Positions 53,306 to 61,564 of a DNA stretch of 64,000 bases are shown here, one piece after another. The DNA comes from Candidatus Cloacimonadota bacterium (lineage in GTDB: Bacteria; Cloacimonadota; Cloacimonadia; JGIOTU-2), in NCBI GenBank assembly GCA_016932035.1, contig JAFGDR010000040.1, positions 78,791 to 142,790 on the forward strand. The letters are read 5' to 3'. Both the position numbers and the translations under genes were made by a program. The notes under the pieces are model-generated. The model saw only the letters and a program-made list of their open reading frames with translations. It made no database searches and had not been told where the DNA came from. Position 1 is the first letter of the stretch; every line of letters begins with the position of its first letter.

Positions 53306-53335
53306 CTCGTCGTTTAGTTTTAATTATACGACGAG
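53306..53335 (-). promoter_or_regulatory. Inverted repeat overlapping the second arsC ribosome-binding site
   Basis: CTCGTCGT and ACGACGAG (8 bp each, 14-base spacer) form a perfect dyad. On the minus strand its second arm overlaps the GAGGAG Shine-Dalgarno 8 bases before the ATG at 53297. It may sequester the ribosome site as a hairpin or serve as an operator. Confidence 0.5.
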
Positions 53336-53381
53336 TTTATAATTACTTAATTAATTTTTGGTGAATAAGCGGTTAAGATGC

Positions 53382-53861
53382 TCATTTATTCACGAGAAGC
53401 GACTGAGCCCAATCACACGCTTTCTTACGTTGTTCATCATGGTCTTTGATGGGTTCCCTAAAATCAGTTTTACCGATAATGTCATTGCCCTCTAGAAGGT
53501 CTTCCATGTAGACAAGAGTTTTACCGGGACCACCACGATGACAACAGAACAAACCGATTTTCTTATCCTTAAAAGTAATGCTGCTTAGAAATGAACGGAC
53601 TGCTGGTGTTATGGTCGATGCCCATACTGGTGTACCGATAATAATCATATCATAGTCTTCAGGATTTTTATCACAGGGTAACAATTTTGGTTTCTTTTTC
53701 ATGACTGCCTGGCGACCGCCGACAAGATATTTTGTTTTAGTATTCTTGATATCCTTCACGGGGACCAATCGAAGAAGATCAGCACCGATACATTCCGCGA
53801 TACTTTCTGCCAGGTAATGAGTATTTTCCTCAAGAGAATAATAGACAACTAAGCTTTTCAC
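53382..53861 (-). CDS. Flavodoxin family protein
   Basis: A 159-residue protein with the FMN-binding pattern VVYYSLEENTHYLAESIAE (first loop), DYDMIIIGTPVWASTITPAVRSFLS and LFCCHRGGPGKTL. It resembles flavodoxin-like proteins of the WrbA/NAD(P)H-dependent group. The start is GTG 53861, with AAAGGAG just before it; the longer reading with 24 extra residues has no such site. It overlaps the Cys-rich CWC gene by four bases (GTGA). Confidence 0.85.
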   Translation of the reverse strand: MKSLVVYYSLEENTHYLAESIAECIGADLLRLVPVKDIKNTKTKYLVGGRQAVMKKKPKLLPCDKNPEDYDMIIIGTPVWASTITPAVRSFLSSITFKDKKIGLFCCHRGGPGKTLVYMEDLLEGNDIIGKTDFREPIKDHDEQRKKACDWAQSLLVNK

Positions 53862-54046
53862 AAAAACTCCTTTTGGGATTCTTGTTGATTCTGTTCGATC
53901 GCCTTTTTTGTCAGACAATCCGGACACAGACAATCATATTGGCCATCAACATCAATTGGTGGAAAGGATTCGCACCAGCATATTCTATCATCATTTGCAT
54001 AGCACGGGAATTCCTTCCCGCAGACCGGGCATGTTTTAATCTTCAT
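53858..54046 (-). CDS. Small cysteine-rich CWC-family protein
   Basis: A 62-residue protein with CPVCGKEFPCYANDDRICWC and a following CLCPDCL, the pattern of the cysteine-rich CWC family. Seven Cys and a His-poor fold suggest zinc binding. The function is unknown. I chose ATG 54046; upstream in-frame residues lie in the neighbouring gene and look unrelated. Confidence 0.78.
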   Translation of the reverse strand: MKIKTCPVCGKEFPCYANDDRICWCESFPPIDVDGQYDCLCPDCLTKKAIEQNQQESQKEFL

Positions 54047-54506
54047 AATGATATTTCGGTTTTCCCTCTTTATGAATGAACTCAATCGAATATTCTTGTG
54101 GTAATTTAGGTATAAGAAACCAATGCCGAAAAACATTCATGCCACACCCGCCGCCATAATGCTCGATGATCGTAATAATATATGTGTTAGAGAGTGTATC
54201 AATTTCTACATCATACGAAAACGAAGCAACACAATCAGCCCAGCTCTCATCTCCCGTTAGTACGAAACGATTAAAATCTATAACTGGTGGTGTTTCTTCA
54301 AGCCAGGTATATTTTTCTTGAAGCGCTGTGATTATTGAATCATATTGTGATTGTGTATCAATAATCTTTGGTTCGATCAATGAGTCATAACGGCCTAGGT
54401 TTACAGAAAAGATGCCGGTGCGTGTGTAGGTTGAATCAGATTTATCTGCATTCACGTATGGAGAAATCAATAACAAAAACAAACAAAGTGTATAAAAAAC
54501 TCTCAT
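54036..54506 (-). CDS. Secreted protein with PrcB-like C-terminal part, function unknown
   Basis: A 156-residue protein with a signal peptide (MRVFYTLCLFLLLISPYVNA) and a domain with PPVIDFNRFVLTGDESWADC and SNTYIITIIEHYGGGCG. The last part is similar in layout to the C-terminal domain of PrcB-like secreted proteins; this is a by-eye match. Its stop overlaps the CWC gene start by 11 bases. Confidence 0.55.
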   Translation of the reverse strand: MRVFYTLCLFLLLISPYVNADKSDSTYTRTGIFSVNLGRYDSLIEPKIIDTQSQYDSIITALQEKYTWLEETPPVIDFNRFVLTGDESWADCVASFSYDVEIDTLSNTYIITIIEHYGGGCGMNVFRHWFLIPKLPQEYSIEFIHKEGKPKYHYED

Positions 54507-54527
54507 TGGATATATATCCTGTTTTTC

Positions 54528-56267
54528 TTAATAAACAAAATTATCATACTGCCCGTAATGAGGAGGTTCTGCTCCAAATTCAATAAATCCAAGATCGGGT
54601 GCTGAGTCGGAATATCGATCGGTAATATTCGGGATATAGGTTCCTGCATTGAGCGCATTTCCATTACCAGAAAGTCGTAAATCTATCGATGATGGATCGT
54701 ACGTTGTTTTATCGTCGGGAATGCTAATGTTATTGAAAATTGAATAATCAACCAGCACACCATGTCCCTCCTGACCTGTTTTATTGTTGAACTCACTCAG
54801 ATCGGACAAGCGAAACCAAGTTTTGCGGTTATCCCTGCTCCACTTGAACATGAGCTCCTGCCCGGGAATTCTGAAATAGCCATTATAGTCGAGGATAGTT
54901 CTTTCATCAGGAGATCCGGTTGCAACAGAATAGGAGGAAGCACCAAGGAAAAGATTGTTCATGATCTGTGCATTCTGCCATATAGGATCAGACCAGAAAG
55001 CCCTTTCAGAACCAACAAATGTATTATTGAATATGCACAATCCAGAGGGCCAATTGTGGAGTTTTAACGGAATTCTCACATTATATAACGCATTCCTGAA
55101 AATATAAACTGGTCCTCCATAAACCGGTTGCGTGCTTATACCAACGTGTGAATTTGTAATTCTATTATTCCATACGCGTACATTATAGTAGCTGAAATCA
55201 GTTTCGATGCAGTCATCTGCTGCATTATAGAGATCGTTATTGTAAAAATCGATGCACATATTGTGCGGTTCATACCAAGGCTCGGGCTCCTCGAGGTTAC
55301 TGATGGTAACACAATCCCAGAAATTGTGAACGGTATTATAGCAAACTACATGCCCTATTCCATCTACGATTACACCGGTGCAGGTCCCGTATTTTTTCTT
55401 TACTCCGTCTCTGTCTGACCATTCATCGACCCGTCCCATGATATGGTTGTTTGCAATTACCCAGTTTCTGGTTTTTGTAAATGAAGCTATCCCATAGTGG
55501 ATATCGAAGATCGTACAATTCTTCACGACAATACCATCAGCATCATTACCTTTTATTGCGGTAAATCCATTTCTTATTGTGAGATTTTCAAAATGTATGT
55601 AACTTTTTCCGGACACATCAAATATCTTACCTTCTGTTCCTTTGCCGTCAAAAATGGCTTCACCCTCTGAAGAACCGCGAATGATGATGGGATTGTTTTT
55701 TGAACCACCAAGAAGAAATTCGTATGTGCCGAAGTAAGTGCCGGGATGAATGAGAACAAGAGTTCCTCCAGTTAACTGATGAAGGATATCACTCAGATTT
55801 GAATAAGAAGGTTTTTGTTTTTCGCCAGGAAAATTCTCCGGATAGAGATGGAGAATTTTTTGTGGACTCATGTTTTCTTCTGGTGATCGAGTACTTACCT
55901 CAATCGTTTTTTCTTTATAAAATCCATCCGGGTCATTGAGTTTCAATTGAACTTCATATAGAGTTGCTGGTTCTAATTGCAGGATACTGCCGGAAAAGAG
56001 ATTTCCTGTTTTGAATGGATCAAATTCCCGGTTAACTATATCACCGTCGATACGTATGAGAGGTAAGGCAAATTTCCAATCACGGGAATCTTTCTTCTTA
56101 TATTGAATCATAACCGAAGCATTGAGATTTTCATCACCTTCTATTATCCACCTGAATGCAAGTGATCGGAATGTTGGAGGGTCGACGATGAACTCATCAG
56201 ATACAATATTATCCTGTGCGTTCAGAATAAGAGGGAGGAGTAAAATTAGGAGTAAAATTCCTCTCAT
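54528..56267 (-). CDS. Secreted right-handed parallel beta-helix protein
   Basis: A 579-residue protein with a signal peptide (MRGILLLILLLPLILNAQ), an N-terminal fibronectin-like part (TLYEVQLKLNDPDGF) and a beta-helix (NosD/alginate-lyase-like) from about residue 160 (LTGGTLVLIHPGTYFGTYE, ENLTIRNGFTAIKG, IYGIASF-type coils). Its end DLGFIEFGAEPPHYG is like the close of similar polysaccharide-lyase-type proteins. No sorting domain follows. It starts 3 bases after the next upstream gene. Confidence 0.8.
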   Translation of the reverse strand: MRGILLLILLLPLILNAQDNIVSDEFIVDPPTFRSLAFRWIIEGDENLNASVMIQYKKKDSRDWKFALPLIRIDGDIVNREFDPFKTGNLFSGSILQLEPATLYEVQLKLNDPDGFYKEKTIEVSTRSPEENMSPQKILHLYPENFPGEKQKPSYSNLSDILHQLTGGTLVLIHPGTYFGTYEFLLGGSKNNPIIIRGSSEGEAIFDGKGTEGKIFDVSGKSYIHFENLTIRNGFTAIKGNDADGIVVKNCTIFDIHYGIASFTKTRNWVIANNHIMGRVDEWSDRDGVKKKYGTCTGVIVDGIGHVVCYNTVHNFWDCVTISNLEEPEPWYEPHNMCIDFYNNDLYNAADDCIETDFSYYNVRVWNNRITNSHVGISTQPVYGGPVYIFRNALYNVRIPLKLHNWPSGLCIFNNTFVGSERAFWSDPIWQNAQIMNNLFLGASSYSVATGSPDERTILDYNGYFRIPGQELMFKWSRDNRKTWFRLSDLSEFNNKTGQEGHGVLVDYSIFNNISIPDDKTTYDPSSIDLRLSGNGNALNAGTYIPNITDRYSDSAPDLGFIEFGAEPPHYGQYDNFVY

Positions 56268-56270
56268 AGT

Positions 56271-58130
56271 TTATTTTCTCATTGAGAAAAGAATTTTAAT
56301 AACAACAGCTGCTAGAATGACAAGCCACAGAAAGATCATAGGCACAAGTATAGGTGTCTCGACCTTATATCCCGTTAGCCTGACTTGTTGTTTTTGACTT
56401 TTTTTAGAACTTTCAAATTTAAAGAATGTGCCCAGTTGATGAAAAGCATCCTTCGTAAAAAGGTTTTGGGTTTTCCAAGCAAATCTGCCAGGCATATGGG
56501 TAGGATTCAATGCATTTTCTTTTGGATCGACTTCATATACTTCTTTATATGGAGTATATCTCTCTTCAAATCTTGGTTGCCAACGAGGACGCAAGACAGA
56601 GGAATACCTTCTCTGATATTTATCAATATATCTTGTTGACATTCTCGGAAATAAAGCTCCATATCTACCATAATATCTTATCACAGGTACCTCTCGATGT
56701 ACACCTGCCCTATTGAATTCTCCAAGAGTTTTAGTTTCTGTCTGAACCTGATATTGATATTCTTGCTGAAAATACTTATTTTCATAAATAAATGTCGTTG
56801 GGGTCATTTTCACTTTCTTGGCTGTTATCTTGTTCTTATCTGTTAAATATATGAGGGGCTCGAAGTGCTTTAATCTTTTTCTTTGTATAGGTAAGAACAT
56901 TCCTCCGACATAATCAGAAGTTACATATTCTGAAATTTTAGCATATAATGTATCTTCCGGGTTTATCATTCTCCTGAACTTCAAAAGAAATAAATCTTTT
57001 TGGAATGATACATTCTGATCAGTAATACCTGACAAAACATATGATCCGTCTTTTACCTGAACAATTTTAGCAAGTAATTTCTTTCCGGGTCCAATAAACT
57101 CATTATCAAATTCAATATCACCTTGGCTGTCCAGCTTCAGTATCCAGAAATTACTATTAAAATCACTTGAAAACACAGACTCCCCACAAATCATAAAACC
57201 ATCATCCATTGTGCGAATTACAGACGTTGCAGTCTCAGCACCAAAACCACCAATTGTTCTCTCCCATTCAATATAACCTTCATTACTTAACTTAACTATC
57301 CAGGTATCAACCTTCTTCGTTTCAACATCGATCATGTCCCCCCAAAATGTATATCCTCCATCCTCTGTCTGGAAAAGTTCAACGATAATATCGTCACTAG
57401 TCCCACCAAAAGATCTATCCCATTCGAACTCTCCCTTTTCACCAAGCTTTAATATCCAAAAGTCTGAGTTTCGTGTTACATCCACGGTTCTTGTTCCGCA
57501 TAAAGTATATCCATTTGCTGGTTTAACAATTGAATTAACCGCATCATTGTGTATACCCCCGTAGGTAGTTTCCCATATCAATTCGCCATCGCTATTACAT
57601 TGAACAACCCAGGCATCATCCTTCTGTGAATTATTTTTGTTCTTCTTCCCGGCAACTACAAATCCGTTATTCGGAGCATTACATATCGAATAAAAGCCAT
57701 CATCATCGCCCCCTTTATAGGTCTTGTCCCACACTAGAATTCCCCTGGAATCCAATTTTACCACCCAGGAATATGAAGAATTATCCTTTTGATCTTTTTG
57801 AGTTCCACATATCAAGTAACTCTTATCTTTTAGTTGTAAACATGAATATGGATATTCATTCATGGAACTGTTGCCAATGACATTATACCATTCAATATTC
57901 CCAAAATAATTGAATTTCATTACCCACCCGTCAATATTACTCTCGGACTCCAGCATTGTTCCGATCATAAAAAATCCATTATCTGATGTTGGAATCATAT
58001 CACCTATTTTGTGGGAACCAAAATCCTCATAGAGCTTTTGCCAAAATATGTGAATATCTTGTGCATGCATAGGTGAACATATCATGCACGATAGCAGGAG
58101 TATTGTTAAGAGAACAATCGGAATCTTCAT
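56271..58130 (-). CDS. Secreted repeat protein with C-terminal membrane anchor
   Basis: A 619-residue protein with a signal peptide (about residues 1-23), then about seven repeats of near 50 residues, each built around GG..D....V....DGGY...G....D.WIVKLD..G.I.W (for example DTWIVKLSNEGYIEWERTIGG). They are likely beta-propeller blades. A less ordered region follows, and one transmembrane helix near the end (LVPMIFLWLVILAAVVIKILF) leaves a short positive tail. So it is anchored in the membrane instead of carrying a sorting domain. The family is not recognised in detail. Confidence 0.7.
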   Translation of the reverse strand: MKIPIVLLTILLLSCMICSPMHAQDIHIFWQKLYEDFGSHKIGDMIPTSDNGFFMIGTMLESESNIDGWVMKFNYFGNIEWYNVIGNSSMNEYPYSCLQLKDKSYLICGTQKDQKDNSSYSWVVKLDSRGILVWDKTYKGGDDDGFYSICNAPNNGFVVAGKKNKNNSQKDDAWVVQCNSDGELIWETTYGGIHNDAVNSIVKPANGYTLCGTRTVDVTRNSDFWILKLGEKGEFEWDRSFGGTSDDIIVELFQTEDGGYTFWGDMIDVETKKVDTWIVKLSNEGYIEWERTIGGFGAETATSVIRTMDDGFMICGESVFSSDFNSNFWILKLDSQGDIEFDNEFIGPGKKLLAKIVQVKDGSYVLSGITDQNVSFQKDLFLLKFRRMINPEDTLYAKISEYVTSDYVGGMFLPIQRKRLKHFEPLIYLTDKNKITAKKVKMTPTTFIYENKYFQQEYQYQVQTETKTLGEFNRAGVHREVPVIRYYGRYGALFPRMSTRYIDKYQRRYSSVLRPRWQPRFEERYTPYKEVYEVDPKENALNPTHMPGRFAWKTQNLFTKDAFHQLGTFFKFESSKKSQKQQVRLTGYKVETPILVPMIFLWLVILAAVVIKILFSMRK

Positions 58131-58146
58131 TCCTTCTGTAAATCGC

Positions 58147-58578
58147 CTATGGTCTTTGTATCCCGTGGGTCTGATAAAAATCCTCTATCGCCGTGATCAA
58201 ATCTTCCTTCACAGTTACGATAGTTCGTATAATATCCCTTAATTTTGCTCTTGCGTGTTCATAGGTAAAATCCTCATGATCCTGCATCCTCTTTAACTCG
58301 ATATAAAAATCGTTAAATACCCTCTTGACATCATTGTCAAAGAGAACTATATCAAACCCTATATAGGAAAAATCTGAAGCTACATCACTTTTGTCTATTA
58401 CATCAATATATCGCTCGATGCTGACAAGTTCTGATACATTCTTCGGTTGTTTATGATCTTCAATTCTTTTGACCACCCCTCTGTTCATATCCATCTTATA
58501 AGCATAAATTTTTGAAATCCTTTTGATCTGAGGTATAAGAATTGTGTCGCCGTCAGGTAACGTAAATGTAGCTGGCAT
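58147..58578 (-). CDS. Hypothetical protein
   Basis: A 143-residue protein, Asp/Glu and Ile-rich, with a beta-like first half (TFTLPDGDTILIPQI, DFSYIGFDIVLFDNDV) and a helical second half (EHARAKLRDIIRTIVTVKEDL). No signal peptide, membrane helix or familiar motif is seen. It lies 16 bases upstream of the repeat protein, and AAGGTG precedes its ATG. It marks the end of the minus-strand block before the glycan cluster. Confidence 0.55.
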   Translation of the reverse strand: MPATFTLPDGDTILIPQIKRISKIYAYKMDMNRGVVKRIEDHKQPKNVSELVSIERYIDVIDKSDVASDFSYIGFDIVLFDNDVKRVFNDFYIELKRMQDHEDFTYEHARAKLRDIIRTIVTVKEDLITAIEDFYQTHGIQRP

Positions 58579-58705
58579 AATATTTCACCTTTTATATTTT
58601 ATTAGCAAAATATAAAGTTTTTTTTAGTGTCTTGGTTTGTAAAGAAATTTTTGAAATATTATTTTTTATATTGACATATTAGCATGCATATTAGGGTTTA
58701 CCAAT

Positions 58706-59635
58706 ATGCAAAATGTTGATGTTATAATACCTACACATAATTGTATTTTCATTAACGAAGCAATTAGAAGTGTACTTGATCAAGGCTATCATAATATCAA
58801 TATATTCGTTGTTGATGACGGATCAACGGATAATACAAGAGAAAAAGTAAGTTTTTTTCTTTCTTCAAATCCTCAAAATATACATTACATATATCAAAAA
58901 CAACAAGGACCTGCTGGAGCGAGAAATACGGGAATCAAAAAGAGTGCTGGAGAATATATCGCCTTTTTAGATGCTGATGATGTCTGGTTACCAGACAAAA
59001 TAGAAAAACAACTCAAAATATTAAGCAGAGATACTGATATTGGTTTTGTCTATTGTGATAATTATTTCATTGATAAAAAAGGAAAGAAGATCAAAGATTA
59101 TATAAGAAAAATTAAACTTGTTGAAGGTAATATTCTTCTTGACTTCTTTTTAGATTTTTTCCTTATCACTTCAGGTATTGTACTTAAAAGATCATGCTTG
59201 GAAAAAGTCGGGCTCTTTAATAAAAATCTCCAGGTTGGTGAAGATTTTGAATTCTTCTTGAGACTTGCAAAAGACTTCAAGGCAAGAGTAGTAAAGGAGA
59301 AACTCTTTCTCCGTAGAGTCTGGACTGAAAGCTTGAGCAAGAAAGACTATGAGTTGAATAGAAATACAGACATACTTACATTGCAGACATTTGTTCAACA
59401 AAATGAAGATTTTCGAAAACAAAACTCCTCTCTTATAAATTTCCGAATCAGCCAGCTATATACTAATCTGGGTTATGCATATTTGAGTCATAAACAAAAA
59501 ATCAAAGCATTACAAGCATTCTTTGAAGCCGAAAAATGTAAACCAAAAACATTCAAGCTTAAATACCTTCTTTTATGTTTACTCCCCATTTTTCTAACGA
59601 AAACGATCCAAAGGATAATTCATGAAAAGAGTTAG
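58706..59635 (+). CDS. Family 2 glycosyltransferase, copy 1
   Basis: A 309-residue GT2 (GT-A fold) enzyme with VDVIIPTHNCIFINEAIRSVL, VVDDGSTDNTREKV, the DxD-type FLDADDVWLPDKI and QVGEDFEFFLRLAKDF. It transfers a sugar from a nucleotide donor to a growing glycan. Two ATG choices are not present, and no strong Shine-Dalgarno lies before the ATG; TTGACA is 34 bases upstream. It overlaps the next gene by 14 bases. Confidence 0.88.
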   Translation: MQNVDVIIPTHNCIFINEAIRSVLDQGYHNINIFVVDDGSTDNTREKVSFFLSSNPQNIHYIYQKQQGPAGARNTGIKKSAGEYIAFLDADDVWLPDKIEKQLKILSRDTDIGFVYCDNYFIDKKGKKIKDYIRKIKLVEGNILLDFFLDFFLITSGIVLKRSCLEKVGLFNKNLQVGEDFEFFLRLAKDFKARVVKEKLFLRRVWTESLSKKDYELNRNTDILTLQTFVQQNEDFRKQNSSLINFRISQLYTNLGYAYLSHKQKIKALQAFFEAEKCKPKTFKLKYLLLCLLPIFLTKTIQRIIHEKS

Positions 59636-60539
59636 TGTAGTTATTCCAACCTATAATTGTGCTGATTACATCACTGAGGCTGTTGATAGTGTTCTTAATC
59701 AAACATATAAGGAGATCGAGGTGGTTGTTATAGATGACGGATCAACTGATCAAACAAAACATATACTCTCGGTGTATAATGATAAGATAATGTATTTATA
59801 TCAAGAAAATCATGGGGTTGCGGTTGCACGAAACAAAGGCATAGAGGTATCTAACGGTGATTATATTTCCTTTTTAGATTCTGATAATAAATGGCTTCCG
59901 GATCTTTTGGCAGATAGCGTAGCAATTCTAGAAAACAAACCAGATATTGGTCTTGTGCATAGTGGAAAAATCAGAATTAACGAAAATGGCGATGTTATTG
60001 AGGATCATTCGCAGAAAAAGGGTATAAAGCACCTTTCAGGATATATATATAAAAATCTTCTTTTACGAAAAGCAAACTTTAACCTGTCGTCTGTTGTTGT
60101 TCGAATGAAATGTATCGAAGAAGTCGGCATGTTTGATGTAAACCTTTCAAAGATCGGTTGTGAGGATAGAGATTTTTTTATCAGAATAGCAAAAAAATAT
60201 AAGATACAATATATCAATAAACCTTTATATTTGGGGAGATTTCGAGAATCGAGCATGAGTGCTAATTACACCAATATGATGCGTGGACGATACTATATAG
60301 TGGATAAATATTGTCCTCCGCATAAAGGATTGAACTTTTTCAGAAATAAAGCCCTTAGTGCAATCCACTTGCAAAGAGGAGACAGCGATATTTGGAAATC
60401 GGAATATGAATCTGGCTTGAAAGAGTATTATAGATCCATCCGGTTATTCCCATTTAACATAACATTGTATTTTCGGCTCATAAAAACTTATGTCAAGATA
60501 CTCCTGCATGGTGGTTTAAAAAGAAAAAAATCAACTTGA
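59622..60539 (+). CDS. Family 2 glycosyltransferase, copy 2
   Basis: A 305-residue GT2 enzyme with VSVVIPTYNCADYITEAVDSVL, VVVIDDGSTDQTKHIL, FLDSDNKWLPDLL and GCEDRDFFIRIAKKY. It is similar in plan to copy 1 but has Asn in the second place of the metal motif (DSDN), as many GT2 do. AAAGGAT precedes the ATG, and the gene begins within the end of copy 1. Confidence 0.88.
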   Translation: MKRVSVVIPTYNCADYITEAVDSVLNQTYKEIEVVVIDDGSTDQTKHILSVYNDKIMYLYQENHGVAVARNKGIEVSNGDYISFLDSDNKWLPDLLADSVAILENKPDIGLVHSGKIRINENGDVIEDHSQKKGIKHLSGYIYKNLLLRKANFNLSSVVVRMKCIEEVGMFDVNLSKIGCEDRDFFIRIAKKYKIQYINKPLYLGRFRESSMSANYTNMMRGRYYIVDKYCPPHKGLNFFRNKALSAIHLQRGDSDIWKSEYESGLKEYYRSIRLFPFNITLYFRLIKTYVKILLHGGLKRKKST

Positions 60540-60548
60540 TAATAAGTT

Positions 60549-61547
60549 ATGAAAACAACATTATCTTACAGAATGAAGAGATTGATACGAGTTTTTATGA
60601 GTAAAAGTGGTTTTAATCATATCCTTAGGAAGTTCTATAAAAACAAAATAATTATTATAATGTATCATAACTTTTATGATGAGAATCATAAGAAACATAC
60701 AAATGTAGGTCTCGACATTTCTTGCTTTGAGAAGCAGTTGCAATATCTTAGAACATATTACAATCCAATCAGTTTGCATGAGTTAGTAAATTATATTCAA
60801 AATGAGGTGCCTATCCCTGAAAACGCTGCTGTTCTTACTTTTGATGATGGGTATATGAATAATTATACCCTGGCATTTCCCCTGTTAGAAAAATACCAGA
60901 TTCCTGCAACGATTTTCATGACCATGGATTTTATTTATAATAGCTTATGGATTTGGGTAAATGCACTCGAATATATTATTTCAAAAGCCAGTATAAAACA
61001 CTTCAGTATTTCTATTCCTGATCGTGGTCTCGTAACCTTCACTATAGAGAATGAAGAAGAAAAAGCTAAAGTGTACAAGCAGTTGAAAGAAATGTTAAAG
61101 GAATTTCACCCATCAATGATTGATAACATAATATCTGAATTAAAAAAAAATTTAAATGTAAAGATCGGTTATAACGAGGTCATTAATTATCAAATGTTGG
61201 ATGAAAGCACAATAAAAAAAATGTCATCTCCTTTAGTCGATTTCGGTTCCCATACCCTTTCTCATCCGATTTTAACAAGACTTAATACCGAAGAAGTTAT
61301 TCACGAGATTAAGGATTCAAAAGAAATCCTTGAAAGAATTCTGGGAGAAGAAGTTGAGTATTTCTGTTACCCAAATGGTGATTACAATGAAGAAATCGTT
61401 GCAATCGTAAAAGAGCATTACAAAGCAGCTCTTTCAACGGACAGTGGTTTTGTGGACAAAAGTTCTAATATATTTCTTTTACCTCGTATTGCTGCAAAAG
61501 CTGATTTTGACCATTTTGTCTGGTCACTTGTTCATCCAGAAACATAA
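60549..61547 (+). CDS. Polysaccharide deacetylase family protein
   Basis: A 332-residue CE4-type (NodB) protein with the metal/active-site motifs VLTFDDGYMNNY (catalytic Asp-Asp), FGSHTLSHPILTRL (two His ligands) and FCYPNGDYNEE. The family removes N-acetyl groups from polysaccharides or acts as related hydrolases. It starts 9 bases after the second GT2 gene and so is part of the cluster. Confidence 0.88.
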   Translation: MKTTLSYRMKRLIRVFMSKSGFNHILRKFYKNKIIIIMYHNFYDENHKKHTNVGLDISCFEKQLQYLRTYYNPISLHELVNYIQNEVPIPENAAVLTFDDGYMNNYTLAFPLLEKYQIPATIFMTMDFIYNSLWIWVNALEYIISKASIKHFSISIPDRGLVTFTIENEEEKAKVYKQLKEMLKEFHPSMIDNIISELKKNLNVKIGYNEVINYQMLDESTIKKMSSPLVDFGSHTLSHPILTRLNTEEVIHEIKDSKEILERILGEEVEYFCYPNGDYNEEIVAIVKEHYKAALSTDSGFVDKSSNIFLLPRIAAKADFDHFVWSLVHPET

Positions 61548-61564
61548 AATTATGAAAATCTAAT

